This document shows positions 9,691-20,153 of a DNA stretch of 64,000 nucleotides, piece after piece (position 1 is the stretch's first letter; every line of letters starts with the position of its first letter). The notes under the pieces are model-generated. The model did not search any database. It saw only the letters and a program-made list of their open reading frames with translations, and was not told where the DNA came from. A program made the translations under genes and the position numbers. The stretch is taken from NCBI RefSeq assembly GCF_003987345.1, contig NZ_PIPP01000002.1, positions 310,001-374,000 on the forward strand. The letters run 5' to 3'. This stretch comes from Aliidiomarina shirensis. GTDB taxonomy: Bacteria > Pseudomonadota > Gammaproteobacteria > Enterobacterales > Alteromonadaceae.

Positions 9691-11780
9691 CGCTCGCCTC
9701 CAGCCTCCGCTTCGCGGCGCATATCCTCAATTTCACGACGCCACTCATCTAAGAAGCGCTGATATTCAGGTGGTAAATCGGCATCATCTTCCCACTCAGG
9801 TAATACTGGCACTGTATCGTCGCTACGTAACGAAATACCGCGTTCACGCTGATCAATTTGTTGCGCTCGCATGTAGCTGTATTTACGCTGGCTCAGTTGG
9901 CCCATCGTTGTATCGTCGCGAATAATGGTTGGCCGAATGAAAATCATCAAATTTCTTTTCCGGGTAGACACACTTGTTGATTTAAACAAGTGCCCTAGCA
10001 ACGGAATATCACCCAACAATGGAACTTTAGAGAGGCTTTCTTGCACATCTTCATCAATTAAGCCGCCTAAAACGATCGTTTCTCCATCGCGCGCCAACAC
10101 TGTAGTGCTGAGTTCGCGTTTGTTAAAGGTTACATCAACACCGGTAGAGCCCGCTAAACTTGATACTTCTTGTTCAATAATTAATTGAACCGCATCACCT
10201 TCATTAATTTGCGGCGTTACCCGTAAACGCACACCAATTTCCCGGCGGTCGATGGTTTGGAATGGATTATCATTATTTGAACTCGCCGTTGCCCCCGTTA
10301 ACGTAGGCACTTCTTGGCCTACTAGAATATTAGCCTCTTGGTTATCCAAGGTAGTAATACTCGGTGCTGATAGAATATTTGAGTTGGTAGTCGTTGCCAC
10401 CGCTTGCACTACGGCAGCCCAGCCATCTTGCACGGTGCCAAACAACAAGCCATTGGCATTGCCAAGAAGGTTCGCTAGTAGCGAGTAATCACCTGGGCGG
10501 TCCGGCTCACGTGTTGTAAATTCATTACCTGCATTATCCACTCGCGTTGTTTCCGCACCTTCTTGGGTACGTGCCGCTTCTACAGCCACTCCCAATTGCC
10601 CAATTGGTACCATTTGGCCGTTACTGTGCTGCATCAAACCAATATCTTCACTGGCCCACTGAATTCCGAAATCGGTGCCATCGCCTTCGAAAACTTCAAC
10701 GATAATAGCTTCTACCAATACTTGTGCTCGGCGGATATCTAGTTGGTTTACAACACCTTCTATCGAACGGATAACATCCGGTTGAGCCGTAACTACAAGC
10801 GCGTTAGTTGCATTGTGCGCTTCAATACTCACGTTACCGGCTCTTCCTTGGCTGGCTCGCGCAGCACCACCCGAGTTTGAACCGGTCGCTGCAGCGCGCT
10901 CTTCGGCAATAATGGTGTCGGTCATGCCGCGTAGCAGATCTACCATTTCTTCAGCTTTGGCATACTTCAAATAGAATACCCGCGTGTTACCGCTGGTTTG
11001 CATTTCAGTATCGAGTTGACGAATAAGCCGAATCACGCGTTCACGCGATTCAGGCTGGCCGCTTACGAGTACTCGGTTGGTACGTTCATCCGCGGATAAT
11101 CTTGGTACACGCATCTCTGGTGTATTTGAGCCTTGCTGTTGGAACACGCTTTGGGCTATACGTACCATCTCCGAAGCCGAGGCATACTCCAATTGAACCA
11201 CTTCAACTTCAACATTACCGGCACGATCTACGCGTTGCACAATTTCCGCCAAGCGGTTTAACACTGCCGCTCGGCCAAAAAGCATAACCACGTTTGAAGG
11301 ATCATAGGTTGCCACAATACCGCCATCCGCTTGTGTATTAAACTGGCGTAAAAGCGGACCAAGTTCTCTTACGGTAATGTTCTGTAACGGTATAACCCGC
11401 ACCACCCACTCATCACCGCCAAAACTTGCATCTTCAACAATCGGAACTGCTTCTGAACTAGCATCACGAGAACGAATAACTTTGAGAACGTCGTTGTCCA
11501 TGCGAATCACTGCATAACCATAAACGTCCAGCACGTTCAAAAAGAAACTGTAATATTGCTCTCGGTCCATAGAATAGTAACTACGCACATTAATTCGGCC
11601 ACGAACCTCAGGATCAATAATGATGGTTTCTTCCAAATTTCGGCTTACCGCCTGAATAAATTCGTTGATATCGGTGTTTTTAAAGCTTGCCGAAAACTCT
11701 TCTTGCGATATCGCCGTGGATGGAACCCAAGCGAGGCTCAGTGCAAACGTTAATCCAAAAAATCGAGATAAAATGCGCAT
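9687..11780 (-). CDS. gspD: type II secretion outer-membrane secretin GspD
   Basis: Forms the outer-membrane pore of the T2SS. A signal peptide (about 1-25, cleavage near STAISQ) is followed by the N0 domain ([20 protein letters not shown]), N1-N3 repeats and the C-terminal secretin domain containing [16 protein letters not shown]. The C-terminus (about 645-697) is charged and acidic. It may be where a pilotin binds, but no GspS/AspS pilotin gene is visible here. Length 697 residues. It begins ten bases after gspC. Confidence 0.96.
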   Translation of the reverse strand: MRILSRFFGLTFALSLAWVPSTAISQEEFSASFKNTDINEFIQAVSRNLEETIIIDPEVRGRINVRSYYSMDREQYYSFFLNVLDVYGYAVIRMDNDVLKVIRSRDASSEAVPIVEDASFGGDEWVVRVIPLQNITVRELGPLLRQFNTQADGGIVATYDPSNVVMLFGRAAVLNRLAEIVQRVDRAGNVEVEVVQLEYASASEMVRIAQSVFQQQGSNTPEMRVPRLSADERTNRVLVSGQPESRERVIRLIRQLDTEMQTSGNTRVFYLKYAKAEEMVDLLRGMTDTIIAEERAAATGSNSGGAARASQGRAGNVSIEAHNATNALVVTAQPDVIRSIEGVVNQLDIRRAQVLVEAIIVEVFEGDGTDFGIQWASEDIGLMQHSNGQMVPIGQLGVAVEAARTQEGAETTRVDNAGNEFTTREPDRPGDYSLLANLLGNANGLLFGTVQDGWAAVVQAVATTTNSNILSAPSITTLDNQEANILVGQEVPTLTGATASSNNDNPFQTIDRREIGVRLRVTPQINEGDAVQLIIEQEVSSLAGSTGVDVTFNKRELSTTVLARDGETIVLGGLIDEDVQESLSKVPLLGDIPLLGHLFKSTSVSTRKRNLMIFIRPTIIRDDTTMGQLSQRKYSYMRAQQIDQRERGISLRSDDTVPVLPEWEDDADLPPEYQRFLDEWRREIEDMRREAEAGGER

Positions 11781-11790
11781 GTAAAATTAC

Positions 11791-12657
11791 CTATTCATTA
11801 GGAATGCTAAATTCCAGCTCAACAAGATCACCGTCTCGTAAAACCACAACTGTGGCGCTGGTAAGCGTTTGTATTTCATTCATAATAACCAATGCTTCTG
11901 CCGCATTCGTTAGATCATAACCATTTAATGTCACGGCTATATCGCCACTTCGGAAACCCGCTTCATTAAACAGTTCAGGATTTGTTTTCGGCGCTAGGCG
12001 ATAGCCTATAAGCTCACCATCTTCTTGTGCAGGGCTAATATTAATTAGCTCGCCAATATTCGCATACGTTACTTCATCCAAACGGGCTGGCGCAGATGAT
12101 TCTGCTGGTCGTGTTGGCGAAGACGTTACGAGTGAAAGGCCCCCGGAGGCTCCATCCCGGCCATCGAGTAACAATGTTTCTAAACGACCATTATTTTCAA
12201 GAATAATTCGATCCGCATAAATTTCTTTCACAATCGCGCGGCTAGATGCAATGGTTTCATCAATCACGTAGGTATTCTGATTACTGCCTTGCTCAATAAT
12301 GGCTGCAGAACGCGAAGGATCACTTGCAGTTGTAACGCCTACTAACCGAACATTAAGGGTTGTTTCTGGGACATCGTCGCGTCGCTGTGAGGCCATTGGC
12401 GCAGCTCCACGCTCACCGAAAAGATTGAGTTGGCTAATTTGCTCTGGACGAATTCGGCCTCGAGTTTGCTGATTTGTACTTGCTTGCGGCGAGAATACAG
12501 CGTTCGCAGTGTTAACTGGCGTAATAATACGCCACGTTATCGCTGCGGCATGCCATGCTGCGATGAGCAACAATACAACACCGATCACCGTAAGTAGTTT
12601 TTTCAATAAACCCTGGCTCACACTAAAAGAAAGCCTTGTGGGAAAAGTACTTCTCAT
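11791..12657 (-). CDS. gspC: type II secretion protein GspC
   Basis: First gene of the operon. GspC spans the inner membrane and links the platform to the secretin. It has a short cytoplasmic tail, one helix (about 21-40, LTVIGVVLLLIAAWHAAAI) and the homology region (LNLFGERG, LNVRLVGV). A C-terminal PDZ-like domain (YRLAPKTNPELFNEAGFRSGDIAVTLNG, about 215-285) completes it. Length 288 residues. It is divergently oriented from hslR, with the operon promoter in between. Confidence 0.93.
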   Translation of the reverse strand: MRSTFPTRLSFSVSQGLLKKLLTVIGVVLLLIAAWHAAAITWRIITPVNTANAVFSPQASTNQQTRGRIRPEQISQLNLFGERGAAPMASQRRDDVPETTLNVRLVGVTTASDPSRSAAIIEQGSNQNTYVIDETIASSRAIVKEIYADRIILENNGRLETLLLDGRDGASGGLSLVTSSPTRPAESSAPARLDEVTYANIGELINISPAQEDGELIGYRLAPKTNPELFNEAGFRSGDIAVTLNGYDLTNAAEALVIMNEIQTLTSATVVVLRDGDLVELEFSIPNE

Positions 12658-12704
12658 TGTTTTACTGCCTAATCGGCTATTAAATTTTTGTTATAAGAAA
12701 TTGC

Positions 12705-12733
12705 ATTCTAGCCTGCTAAGGCTTCAACAACAA
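12705..12733 (-). promoter_or_regulatory. candidate sigma-70 promoter of the gsp operon
   Basis: On the minus strand, TTGTTG (12728-12733) and TAGAAT (12705-12710) are separated by 17 bases. The -10 lies about 48 bases before the gspC ATG. No other good promoter is visible between gspC and hslR for this direction. Pattern match only. Confidence 0.5.
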
Positions 12734-12814
12734 TGCCGATACAAGTAAAAAAGTGTTTCAAAAAATGATACTCTAGTTACGTTACTTTTGAACCTATTAT
12801 TAGAAGGCTTTGGT

Positions 12815-13201
12815 ATGTCTGATTCAGCACCTGTTCGCCTCGATAAATGGCTCTGGGCAGCGCGATTTTTCAAAACTCGAGGTTTAGCGCGCGCCGCTGT
12901 GCAATCGGGAAAAGTAAGTTATAACGGCCAGCGTAGCAAGCCCGCTAAAGCAGTAGAGCTTGATGCTCAGCTTGTTGTGCCCCGAGGCAACGAGCGCATG
13001 GAAGTGATTGTTCGCGGCATCAGTGAACACCGCCGTAATGCAACCGAAGCGCAAAAGTTATACGAAGAAACCGCTGAAAGCGTTCAGAAGCGTGCCGAAA
13101 TGGCAGAGGCGCGGAAACTCAATCAAATGTATAATCCGCACCCAGATCATCGCCCAGATAAGAAAGAACGGCGCGAACTTATTAAGTTTAAAAACCAATA
13201 G
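12815..13201 (+). CDS. hslR: heat-shock ribosome-associated protein Hsp15
   Basis: RNA-binding S4-domain protein that recycles free 50S subunits carrying a nascent chain after heat stress. The S4 domain covers residues about 8-68 (RLDKWLWAARFFKTRGLA), followed by a basic C-terminal helix rich in Lys and Arg. I place the start at ATG 12815 (128 residues) because AGAAGG lies seven bases upstream. A TTG nine codons earlier has no ribosome site and adds unconserved residues. It precedes hslO, as in enterobacteria (hslR-hslO pair). Confidence 0.93.
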   Translation: MSDSAPVRLDKWLWAARFFKTRGLARAAVQSGKVSYNGQRSKPAKAVELDAQLVVPRGNERMEVIVRGISEHRRNATEAQKLYEETAESVQKRAEMAEARKLNQMYNPHPDHRPDKKERRELIKFKNQ

Positions 13202-13221
13202 ACCAAGTTACAGGAGCTCGT

Positions 13222-14091
13222 ATGAGCCTTATCAACGATTCCATTGCCCGTTTTGCTTTTAGCGACCATGATGTACGCGGCGAAATTGTGCGGTTGCAAG
13301 ATAGCTACAAGCGCTTAATTGCTGGCCACAACTACCCCATGATAGTTCAGCAATTACTCGGTGAACTCATGGCGGTTACAAGCTTGCTAACGGCTACCCT
13401 GAAATTTGAAGGCCATATCAATGTTCAATTACAGGGAAATGGTCCGTTGAATTTTGCTACGGTTAACGGTAGCCATGGCCAAGCACTGCGCGGGGTTGCG
13501 CGGTTAACGAGTGAGCCTGAATCTAATTCCTTTCGTGATCTTGTTGGCGAAGGCGCATTTTTAGTGATTACCCTTACACCTGAGCACGGTGAGAAATATC
13601 AAGGTATGGTAGCCATCGAGAGTGACTCACTCGCAGGCGCCATTGAAAGCTACTTTCTGCAATCAGAACAGTTGCCAACGCGTATATGGTTATTTGCTGA
13701 TGCCGAAAAAGGCCAGGCTGCCGGGCTATTTCTGCAGGTTTTACCCGCGGGTAACAACACCGATTCCAGTTTCGAGCATGTAACGACTTTGGCCGCTACC
13801 ATTACCGCAGATGAGCTTTACAGCTTATCAACAGAAGAAGTGCTGCATCGGCTATACCACGAAGAAACCATTGAGCTATACCCGGAAAAACCAGTTAAGT
13901 TTTATTGCGGTTGCTCACGTGAACGTACCGCCTCTGCGCTTCGTAATGTTTCTGCCGATGAGCTACACAAAATACTGAAAGAAGATGGTGAATTACGTTT
14001 AACTTGCGATTATTGCCTAACAGATTATGTGTATACCCAATTTGATATTGATGCATTAAATGCGCATTCCGCGCCTGAGCAAACACAGTAG
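13222..14091 (+). CDS. hslO: redox-regulated chaperone Hsp33
   Basis: Holdase chaperone switched on by oxidation in the cytoplasm. The N-terminal substrate-binding domain is followed by the C-terminal redox switch with C229-x-C231 and C262-x2-C265, the four zinc ligands that form disulfides on activation. All four are present, so the switch should work. Length 289 residues. AGGAG lies six bases before the ATG. It is co-directional with hslR (20-base gap) and ends before a bidirectional terminator. Confidence 0.95.
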   Translation: MSLINDSIARFAFSDHDVRGEIVRLQDSYKRLIAGHNYPMIVQQLLGELMAVTSLLTATLKFEGHINVQLQGNGPLNFATVNGSHGQALRGVARLTSEPESNSFRDLVGEGAFLVITLTPEHGEKYQGMVAIESDSLAGAIESYFLQSEQLPTRIWLFADAEKGQAAGLFLQVLPAGNNTDSSFEHVTTLAATITADELYSLSTEEVLHRLYHEETIELYPEKPVKFYCGCSRERTASALRNVSADELHKILKEDGELRLTCDYCLTDYVYTQFDIDALNAHSAPEQTQ

Positions 14092-14130
14092 TCCAGCTGG
14101 TTTTAATCAGCGCAGGTTTAAACACAAACA

Positions 14131-14160
14131 AAAAAGGCGTTGCTCTCAGCAACGCCTTTT
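14131..14160. terminator. bidirectional intrinsic terminator between hslO and der
   Basis: AAAAAGGCGTTGCT and AGCAACGCCTTTT form a stem with a three-base loop, flanked by A and T runs on both sides. It can therefore stop hslO transcripts on the plus strand and der transcripts on the minus strand. Confidence 0.92.
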
Positions 14161-14179
14161 TACCATCAGAACTCGATGC

Positions 14180-15631
14180 TTATTTCTTAACAAACCGCAT
14201 CATCCGCTTGCGCTTACGCTGTTGCGATAAAGTAAGGTTATTTTTCTTTCCAGCAAAAGGGTTTTTACCCTCGCGGAATTCCACTTTTATCGGCGTACCC
14301 ATCAGCTTCAATGAACGGCGGAAGTAATTTATTAAGTAGCGCTTATAACTATTCGGCAAGTCTGTTACTTGGTTCCCATGCACAACAATCAGCGGTGGGT
14401 TATAGCCACCGGCATGCGCAAATTTCAGCTTCACCCGACGACCACGTACCAATGGCGGTTGATGCTCATCTTGCGCTGATTCCATAATCCGAGTTAGCTG
14501 CGCGGTACTTACACGTTGTGTAGCACTGGCGTATGCTTCTTGCACTGATTCAAATAGATGGCCAACGTTGGTGCCATGTAATGCAGAAATAAAATGTAAC
14601 CGGGCAAAATCAACAAAACCTAAACGGCGATCAAGCTCCGTTTTAATCCACTCACGAGCATCGTTATCAAGGCCATCCCATTTATTCACGGCAATCACAA
14701 CTGAGCGCCCTGCATTCAACACAAAGCCCAGTAAGTTCAGATCCTGATCGCTAATCGTTTCCCGAGCATCAATCACCAGAATAACAACGTTAGCGCCTTC
14801 GATCGCTTGCAGTGTTTTTACTACGGAATATTTTTCTACCGCCATATCAATACGGCCACGGCGCCGAACACCAGCGGTGTCAATGAGCACATATTCGCGG
14901 CCTTCCCGTTCCATCGGGATATAAACACTATCACGTGTAGTGCCTGGCATATCAAACACAACCACACGTTCCTCACCTAGAATTCGGTTAGTTAGTGTTG
15001 ATTTACCCACGTTGGGCCGGCCAATAATCGCCAATTTGATGGGTTGTGCCTGTAATCTGGCAATTTCCGCTTCGGCATCCGCTTCCGTAAGCTCAGTTGC
15101 TTCGGCTTGCTCTTCACTCGCCAACATATCCGGAAATTCATTCGCAAGTGGATCTAATGTGGCCTGCAATAACTGGGTAACACCGCGCCCATGGGCCGCA
15201 GCAATTTGCCAAATCTCACCTAAACCTAAGCTAAAGAAATCAGCTGACGCCGCATTGCCATCAATACCATCAACTTTGTTTACCACTAAGTGAATTTTCT
15301 TATTTTGCTTACGCAAATAATCCGCTATAAATTCATCGGCTGCGGTAATACCATCTCGGGCATCCACTAAAAATAAAACTACATCTGCTTCATCTACCGC
15401 TTGCAGCGATTGCCGAGCCATCATTAAATCGAGCCCTTCTTCCTTGCCATGAATACCGCCGGTATCCACCACAACGAACTTATATTCTTCATAATGGCCT
15501 TGGCCATACTGACGATCGCGGGTTAAGCCTGGAAAATCTGCAACCAGTGCATCACGGCTTTGGGTAAGCCGGTTAAATAATGTTGATTTGCCCACATTTG
15601 GGCGTCCAACTAATGCAACCACTGGTAACAT
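14180..15631 (-). CDS. der: ribosome-assembly GTPase Der (EngA)
   Basis: Essential GTPase for 50S subunit maturation. Two tandem G domains each carry GRPNVGKST (near residues 8 and 205) with NKxD motifs (NKVD and NKWD). A C-terminal KH-like domain ends in a basic tail ([12 protein letters not shown]). The acidic linker between the two G domains is typical. Length 483 residues. It is last in the hisS-yfgM-bamB-der order conserved in gammaproteobacteria, but a hairpin lies between bamB and der. Confidence 0.96.
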   Translation of the reverse strand: MLPVVALVGRPNVGKSTLFNRLTQSRDALVADFPGLTRDRQYGQGHYEEYKFVVVDTGGIHGKEEGLDLMMARQSLQAVDEADVVLFLVDARDGITAADEFIADYLRKQNKKIHLVVNKVDGIDGNAASADFFSLGLGEIWQIAAAHGRGVTQLLQATLDPLANEFPDMLASEEQAEATELTEADAEAEIARLQAQPIKLAIIGRPNVGKSTLTNRILGEERVVVFDMPGTTRDSVYIPMEREGREYVLIDTAGVRRRGRIDMAVEKYSVVKTLQAIEGANVVILVIDARETISDQDLNLLGFVLNAGRSVVIAVNKWDGLDNDAREWIKTELDRRLGFVDFARLHFISALHGTNVGHLFESVQEAYASATQRVSTAQLTRIMESAQDEHQPPLVRGRRVKLKFAHAGGYNPPLIVVHGNQVTDLPNSYKRYLINYFRRSLKLMGTPIKVEFREGKNPFAGKKNNLTLSQQRKRKRMMRFVKK

Positions 15632-15655
15632 TTATGTGTCCTCATTAAACTAAAA

Positions 15656-15688
15656 TACGCCTGAGGGCGAAAAAGCACCTCAGGCGTT
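15656..15688 (-). terminator. hairpin between bamB and der
   Basis: On the minus strand CGCCTGAGG and CCTCAGGCG form a strong stem around a T-rich loop, followed by TATTTTAG. It lies after the bamB stop and before the der ATG. It could be a partial terminator or processing site that lowers der expression relative to bamB. The T run is short, so full termination is uncertain. Confidence 0.55.
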
Positions 15689-15763
15689 CATCGGCAACTG
15701 CTTGTTAATCTCGGCCTTGATACCTAAACCGGAACGCTATGTTTAAGTTATTAAGCGAGCGGA

Positions 15764-16951
15764 TTAACGCGCTTGTTGGCTAATTGCGTAAATTTTTCCG
15801 TTAGCATCTTGCACGATTAGATTCTCACCGGCCACTTGCACAGCACCTTGAATGGCAACATCTTCATCTAATTCTAAACGCCCAACTAATCGGCCATTTG
15901 TACGATTAAACCAATGTACATAACCGAACCGATCACCGGATACTAAATACGTACCCATTACTGCCGGCTCTGTTAAGCTGCGATTAAACAAATCGGTATT
16001 GCGCCATAGTTCGATACCATTGCTACGGTCAATGCTTAACAAATGGCTATCTTGATTCACCAATGCAATTCGCGTGCCCGCTTGCACCGGAGAACGCCAT
16101 GCGCCGTGATTTTGCTTCCACACGGCTTCACCTGAACGTAAATCAAGGCTTACTAATTCACCGTTAAATGCACTCATGTAAAATGAGCCGCCAATAACTA
16201 AAGGCGAACCATCAATATCCACTAAGCGTTCTAACTCTGTTGCGCCCGATGGTGTTGCTAAACGCTCTTCCCAAGCCAACTGGCCAGTAGCACTCAGCAG
16301 AACAACCGCTTTACCGGTGGCAGTACCGAAAATCACACCACCACTGCTAATTACCGGTTGCGATACGCCCCGCAGTGATAACAACGATACTTCTTCTTCA
16401 TGGGTCCATTGGAGCTCACCGGTTCTTGCCGAAAGCGAAACGATGTAGCCACTACCTAAATGAGAAATCACTCGGCCTTCACCAACAGCAGGTGCGGCAA
16501 GAACTTCTCCTGGCACTTTTTGTTCCCAAACAACTTCACCGTCATCCGAGTTTAATGCTGTTATTGTGCCGTTTTCAGAGCCGATAAATAACAGCGAGCC
16601 AGCCGCCGTAATACCACTAATTCGCGCACTCTCGCCACGAAACCAACGATTGAGTATGCCTGTACGGCCGCCTAAGCGCTGTGTCCAAATACGATTTCCG
16701 TTGGCAGCATTCATCGCGACCACTAACCCATGTCGGTCAGCCGCATAGATTACATCATCTTGAATCGCTGGTGTTAAGCGCGAGTAATGCCCTTCACTAC
16801 CACTGCCAACTTTACTTTCCCATACCACAGAGCCATTAACTTCTGGTGTAATATTGGTAAGTTCAGCATAAGTTGGACCTTCGGTAGACGAACATGCCGC
16901 TAAAAAAGCTACTGCAGCAAATGCACCTAACCAACGTTTTAATACCATCAT
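15764..16951 (-). CDS. bamB: outer-membrane assembly lipoprotein BamB
   Basis: Periplasmic lipoprotein of the BAM complex, which inserts beta-barrel proteins into the outer membrane. The N-terminal lipoprotein signal ends with the lipobox FLAAC (Cys about residue 20). The rest is an eight-bladed PQQ-type beta-propeller with repeated motifs such as VIYAADRHGLVVAMNAANG. Length 395 residues. Two adjacent ATGs overlap the yfgM stop, so the two genes are translationally coupled. Confidence 0.95.
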   Translation of the reverse strand: MMVLKRWLGAFAAVAFLAACSSTEGPTYAELTNITPEVNGSVVWESKVGSGSEGHYSRLTPAIQDDVIYAADRHGLVVAMNAANGNRIWTQRLGGRTGILNRWFRGESARISGITAAGSLLFIGSENGTITALNSDDGEVVWEQKVPGEVLAAPAVGEGRVISHLGSGYIVSLSARTGELQWTHEEEVSLLSLRGVSQPVISSGGVIFGTATGKAVVLLSATGQLAWEERLATPSGATELERLVDIDGSPLVIGGSFYMSAFNGELVSLDLRSGEAVWKQNHGAWRSPVQAGTRIALVNQDSHLLSIDRSNGIELWRNTDLFNRSLTEPAVMGTYLVSGDRFGYVHWFNRTNGRLVGRLELDEDVAIQGAVQVAGENLIVQDANGKIYAISQQAR

Positions 16952-17568
16952 TCTTGACCCGCCAAATTATCAATTTTCATTTGCAGATAAGGTGAAGCGC
17001 TCTCACCTTGATTCGATGCCGCAATTTCATAGGCATCGCGCGCAGCTGAGAAGTTCCCTTGCGCAAATTGCAAATCACCGCGCAATTCACTAACTAAGCC
17101 TTCAAACGCGGCGTTGGTTACTGCATTTAAATGCGTTTCTGCACCACTAAAGTCGTCGTTGGCAATGGCAATTCGAGCTAACCGTACCCGAATAATTGCT
17201 TGCAGCTCGCTTACTTGAGTTGATTCAAGCGCGTTATTCAAGAAGCCTTCAGCACCTTCCAAATCACCGGTGTTAATCGCCAATTGCGCTAACTGCATGA
17301 ATGCCAATGCACCTTGCTCTGAACCCGCAAGTTCAGCGGCTACTGATTCCGATTGCGCAATCGCTTCCGCGCCATCCGATAACTGCAATGAGTCCATCAT
17401 GTTTTGATAACTTTCAGTGCGTTCTTGCGCTGCAGCTAGCTGATTATCTTGATAGTAGCGCCAGCCAAATAAAGAACCGAGCCCAATAACTAAGCCCGCT
17501 ACAACCCAAGGGCCGTATTCTTTAATAAAGGCTTTTATTTGTTCAACTTGTTGATCTTCGTTTTCCAC
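16948..17568 (-). CDS. yfgM: YfgM family ancillary SecYEG translocon subunit
   Basis: Inner-membrane protein with a periplasmic TPR-like domain that contacts PpiD and the Sec translocon in E. coli. A short cytoplasmic N-terminus (MENEDQQVEQIKAFIKEYG) is followed by one membrane helix (about 20-38) and Ala-rich helical repeats (206 residues). The start is GTG at 17568 with GAGGAA about seven bases upstream. It sits between hisS (12-base gap) and bamB (overlap), its conserved position. Confidence 0.9.
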   Translation of the reverse strand: MENEDQQVEQIKAFIKEYGPWVVAGLVIGLGSLFGWRYYQDNQLAAAQERTESYQNMMDSLQLSDGAEAIAQSESVAAELAGSEQGALAFMQLAQLAINTGDLEGAEGFLNNALESTQVSELQAIIRVRLARIAIANDDFSGAETHLNAVTNAAFEGLVSELRGDLQFAQGNFSAARDAYEIAASNQGESASPYLQMKIDNLAGQE

Positions 17569-17580
17569 TGATTTTTCCTC

Positions 17581-18858
17581 TTATTCTACTACCAAGGTAT
17601 TCAATACCTCGACAAGTTCAGCAAACGCTAAGGTTTCTTGCGGCTTATCATTCCGCAAGTATTTTACGGTAACACGTTGTTCGGCAACTTCATCAGCCCC
17701 CAATATCAACGCAATTTCGGCACCACTTTGATCGGCGCGCTTTAACTGTTTGGCAAACTTCCCGCCACCGCAATGCATTTGCACACGCAATTTAGGAAGT
17801 GTGTCACGAATTTGTTCGGCAAGCGCCATAGCAGGAAGTTCCGCAACATCACCAACAGCAGCAATATATACATCAACTTCACGCGGAATAGAGAAGGTTT
17901 CAACGTGCTCGAGCATAAGCACTAAGCGCTCTAACCCCATCGCAAAACCTACCGCGGGCGTAGCTTTCCCACCCAACTGTTCCACCAATCCATCATAACG
18001 GCCGCCAGCACAAACCGTACCTTGTGCACCCAGGCTATCGGTTACCCATTCAAACACCGTTCGGTTGTAGTAATCTAAGCCGCGCACTAAGCGCTCGTTA
18101 TGCACATAGGCAATACCGGCAGCATCAAGCCGAGCACATAGGCCTGAGAAATGAGATTTTGATTCCTCATCCCAATATTCGCTCAATTTAGGAGCCGCTG
18201 CGAGCATTTCTGCCATAGCCGGATTCTTTGAATCAAGCACACGCAACGGATTGCTTTCTAATCGACGAATACTATCTTCATCGAGCAACTCGCGGTGTTC
18301 ACGTAAGTAAGCCGTGAGCGCTTCTCGATAATTAATTCGTGCAGCGTTGGATGCTAGAGAATTCAACTCAAGCTGTAAGTGCTTCTCAATGCCGAGTTGC
18401 TTCCACAAACGAGCGGTCATTAAAATCAGCTCTGCATCAATATCCGGACCATTCAGGCCGAAAACCTCTACGCCTACCTGATGAAACTGGCGATAACGGC
18501 CTTTCTGTGGGCGTTCATGACGAAACATGGGGCCGATGTACCAAAGCCTGCGGGTTTGGTTATACAACAAACCATGTTCATTCCCAGCGCGCACACAACT
18601 TGCTGTACCTTCAGGCCGCAAAGTAAGGCTATCGCCATTGCGGTCATCGAACGTATACATTTCTTTCTCGACGATATCGGTTACTTCACCAATAGAGCGT
18701 TTGAACAAATCAGTTTGCTCTACGATCGGCATCCGAATTTCGCTATAGCCATAACCAGCAAGCAGTGAACGAATCACCTGCTCAAGCTGCTGCCAGCGCC
18801 CACTCTGCTCCGGAAGAATATCATTCATTCCGCGAATGGCTTGAATCTGCTTTGCCAC
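17581..18858 (-). CDS. hisS: histidine--tRNA ligase
   Basis: Class II aminoacyl-tRNA synthetase charging tRNA-His. Motif 1 begins at [10 protein letters not shown]. Motif 2 contains [16 protein letters not shown], and the histidine-specific [11 protein letters not shown] and GGRYDGL segments follow. A C-terminal anticodon-binding domain spans about 330-425. Length 425 residues. The start is GTG at 18858. A strong promoter lies 72 bases upstream, so hisS may head its own transcript inside the longer cluster. Confidence 0.96.
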   Translation of the reverse strand: MAKQIQAIRGMNDILPEQSGRWQQLEQVIRSLLAGYGYSEIRMPIVEQTDLFKRSIGEVTDIVEKEMYTFDDRNGDSLTLRPEGTASCVRAGNEHGLLYNQTRRLWYIGPMFRHERPQKGRYRQFHQVGVEVFGLNGPDIDAELILMTARLWKQLGIEKHLQLELNSLASNAARINYREALTAYLREHRELLDEDSIRRLESNPLRVLDSKNPAMAEMLAAAPKLSEYWDEESKSHFSGLCARLDAAGIAYVHNERLVRGLDYYNRTVFEWVTDSLGAQGTVCAGGRYDGLVEQLGGKATPAVGFAMGLERLVLMLEHVETFSIPREVDVYIAAVGDVAELPAMALAEQIRDTLPKLRVQMHCGGGKFAKQLKRADQSGAEIALILGADEVAEQRVTVKYLRNDKPQETLAFAELVEVLNTLVVE

Positions 18859-18929
18859 AGTTGCTGTTTTCCTATATTAAAAAGGCGGTTGCCAATGACA
18901 CCCGCCACTTTCTGCAAAATAATGCGCGT

Positions 18930-18958
18930 ATTATACGTGTTTACAGCGCTCTGCGAAA
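18930..18958 (-). promoter_or_regulatory. candidate sigma-70 promoter of hisS with GC-rich discriminator
   Basis: Minus strand TTTCGC (18953-18958), 17 bases, perfect TATAAT (18930-18935), then the GC-rich discriminator ACGCGC. Such discriminators are typical of growth-rate and ppGpp-sensitive promoters. Confidence 0.7.
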
Positions 18959-18996
18959 GAATACTCACGCGAAGCGAACGCAATCAGATTGATGAA

Positions 18997-20112
18997 TTAA
19001 ATATTGATAACGTTGATTGGATCTTCTTTTTCTTTGCGCGCAACATAATCTCGAATTTGCGCTTCTAAATCATCAACAATGGAATGGTTATCGATACGTA
19101 GTTTTTGTCGCTGCCCATCCATGTAAAAGCCACTTTTATTCTTCGCTCCAGCAAGACCAATTTGCGCAACCAGTGCTTCACCGGGGCCGTTCACAACACA
19201 ACCTATAATTGATACATCAAGTGCTGTTGTAACATCTTCTAACCGTTGCTCAAGTGCATTCACAGTTGAAATAACATCAAATTCTTGCCGTGAGCAGCTA
19301 GGGCAAGCAATAAAGTTAATACCGCGACTGCGAATACGCAGTGATTTCAAAATGTCGAAACCCACCTTCACTTCTTCAACCGGATCCGCCGCTAAGGAAA
19401 CCCGCAAGGTATCGCCAATACCTTCATTCAAGAGCATGCCTAAGCCTATCGCTGATTTTACCGCACCGGCTCGCATACCCCCAGCTTCGGTAATACCTAA
19501 ATGCAAAGGCTGTTCAATTTGTTTGGCCAACAAACGATAGGCATCCACTGCCAAAAATACATCAGAGGCTTTAACACTTACTTTGAAGTTTTGGAAATCG
19601 AAACGATCCAGAATATCTACATGGCGCATCGCAGATTCCACCAGCGCGGCACCCGTAGGCTCACCATACTTCTCTTGAATATCCTTTTCTAACGAGCCCG
19701 CATTTACACCGATTCGAATGGGAATGTTTTTATCTTTAGCTGCATCTACCACCGCACGAATGCGATCTTCATGGCCAATATTACCCGGGTTAATGCGCAG
19801 GCAATCCACACCATACTCAGCCACTTTAAGCGCTATACGGTAATCAAAATGGATATCTGCTACGAGCGGCGTTGATACTTGTTGGCGAATTTTTTTAAAC
19901 GCCTCTGCGGCATCCATAGTTGGCACAGATACCCGAACAATATCAGCCCCGGCAGCAACCATGCGTTCTATCTGCGCCACGGTAGCCGCTACATCATCAG
20001 TAAGGGTGTTCGTCATTGATTGCACCGCAATCGGGGCGCCATCACCAATCGGCACATCACCTACATATATACGGCGGCTTTTTCGGCGAGTTATTGGAGA
20101 ATGATGGATCAT
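18997..20112 (-). CDS. ispG: 4-hydroxy-3-methylbut-2-en-1-yl diphosphate synthase (flavodoxin)
   Basis: [4Fe-4S] enzyme of the non-mevalonate (MEP) isoprenoid pathway, converting MEcPP to HMBPP. An N-terminal TIM barrel is followed by the cluster domain with CPSCSRQEF and [10 protein letters not shown], supplying the Cys and Glu ligands. Length 371 residues, as in E. coli. It lies between rodZ and hisS, the order conserved in gammaproteobacteria. Confidence 0.97.
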   Translation of the reverse strand: MIHHSPITRRKSRRIYVGDVPIGDGAPIAVQSMTNTLTDDVAATVAQIERMVAAGADIVRVSVPTMDAAEAFKKIRQQVSTPLVADIHFDYRIALKVAEYGVDCLRINPGNIGHEDRIRAVVDAAKDKNIPIRIGVNAGSLEKDIQEKYGEPTGAALVESAMRHVDILDRFDFQNFKVSVKASDVFLAVDAYRLLAKQIEQPLHLGITEAGGMRAGAVKSAIGLGMLLNEGIGDTLRVSLAADPVEEVKVGFDILKSLRIRSRGINFIACPSCSRQEFDVISTVNALEQRLEDVTTALDVSIIGCVVNGPGEALVAQIGLAGAKNKSGFYMDGQRQKLRIDNHSIVDDLEAQIRDYVARKEKEDPINVINI

Positions 20113-20153
20113 GATGTGAACTGCTCTTTGCTATCAATCGTTAGAATAAAAAC

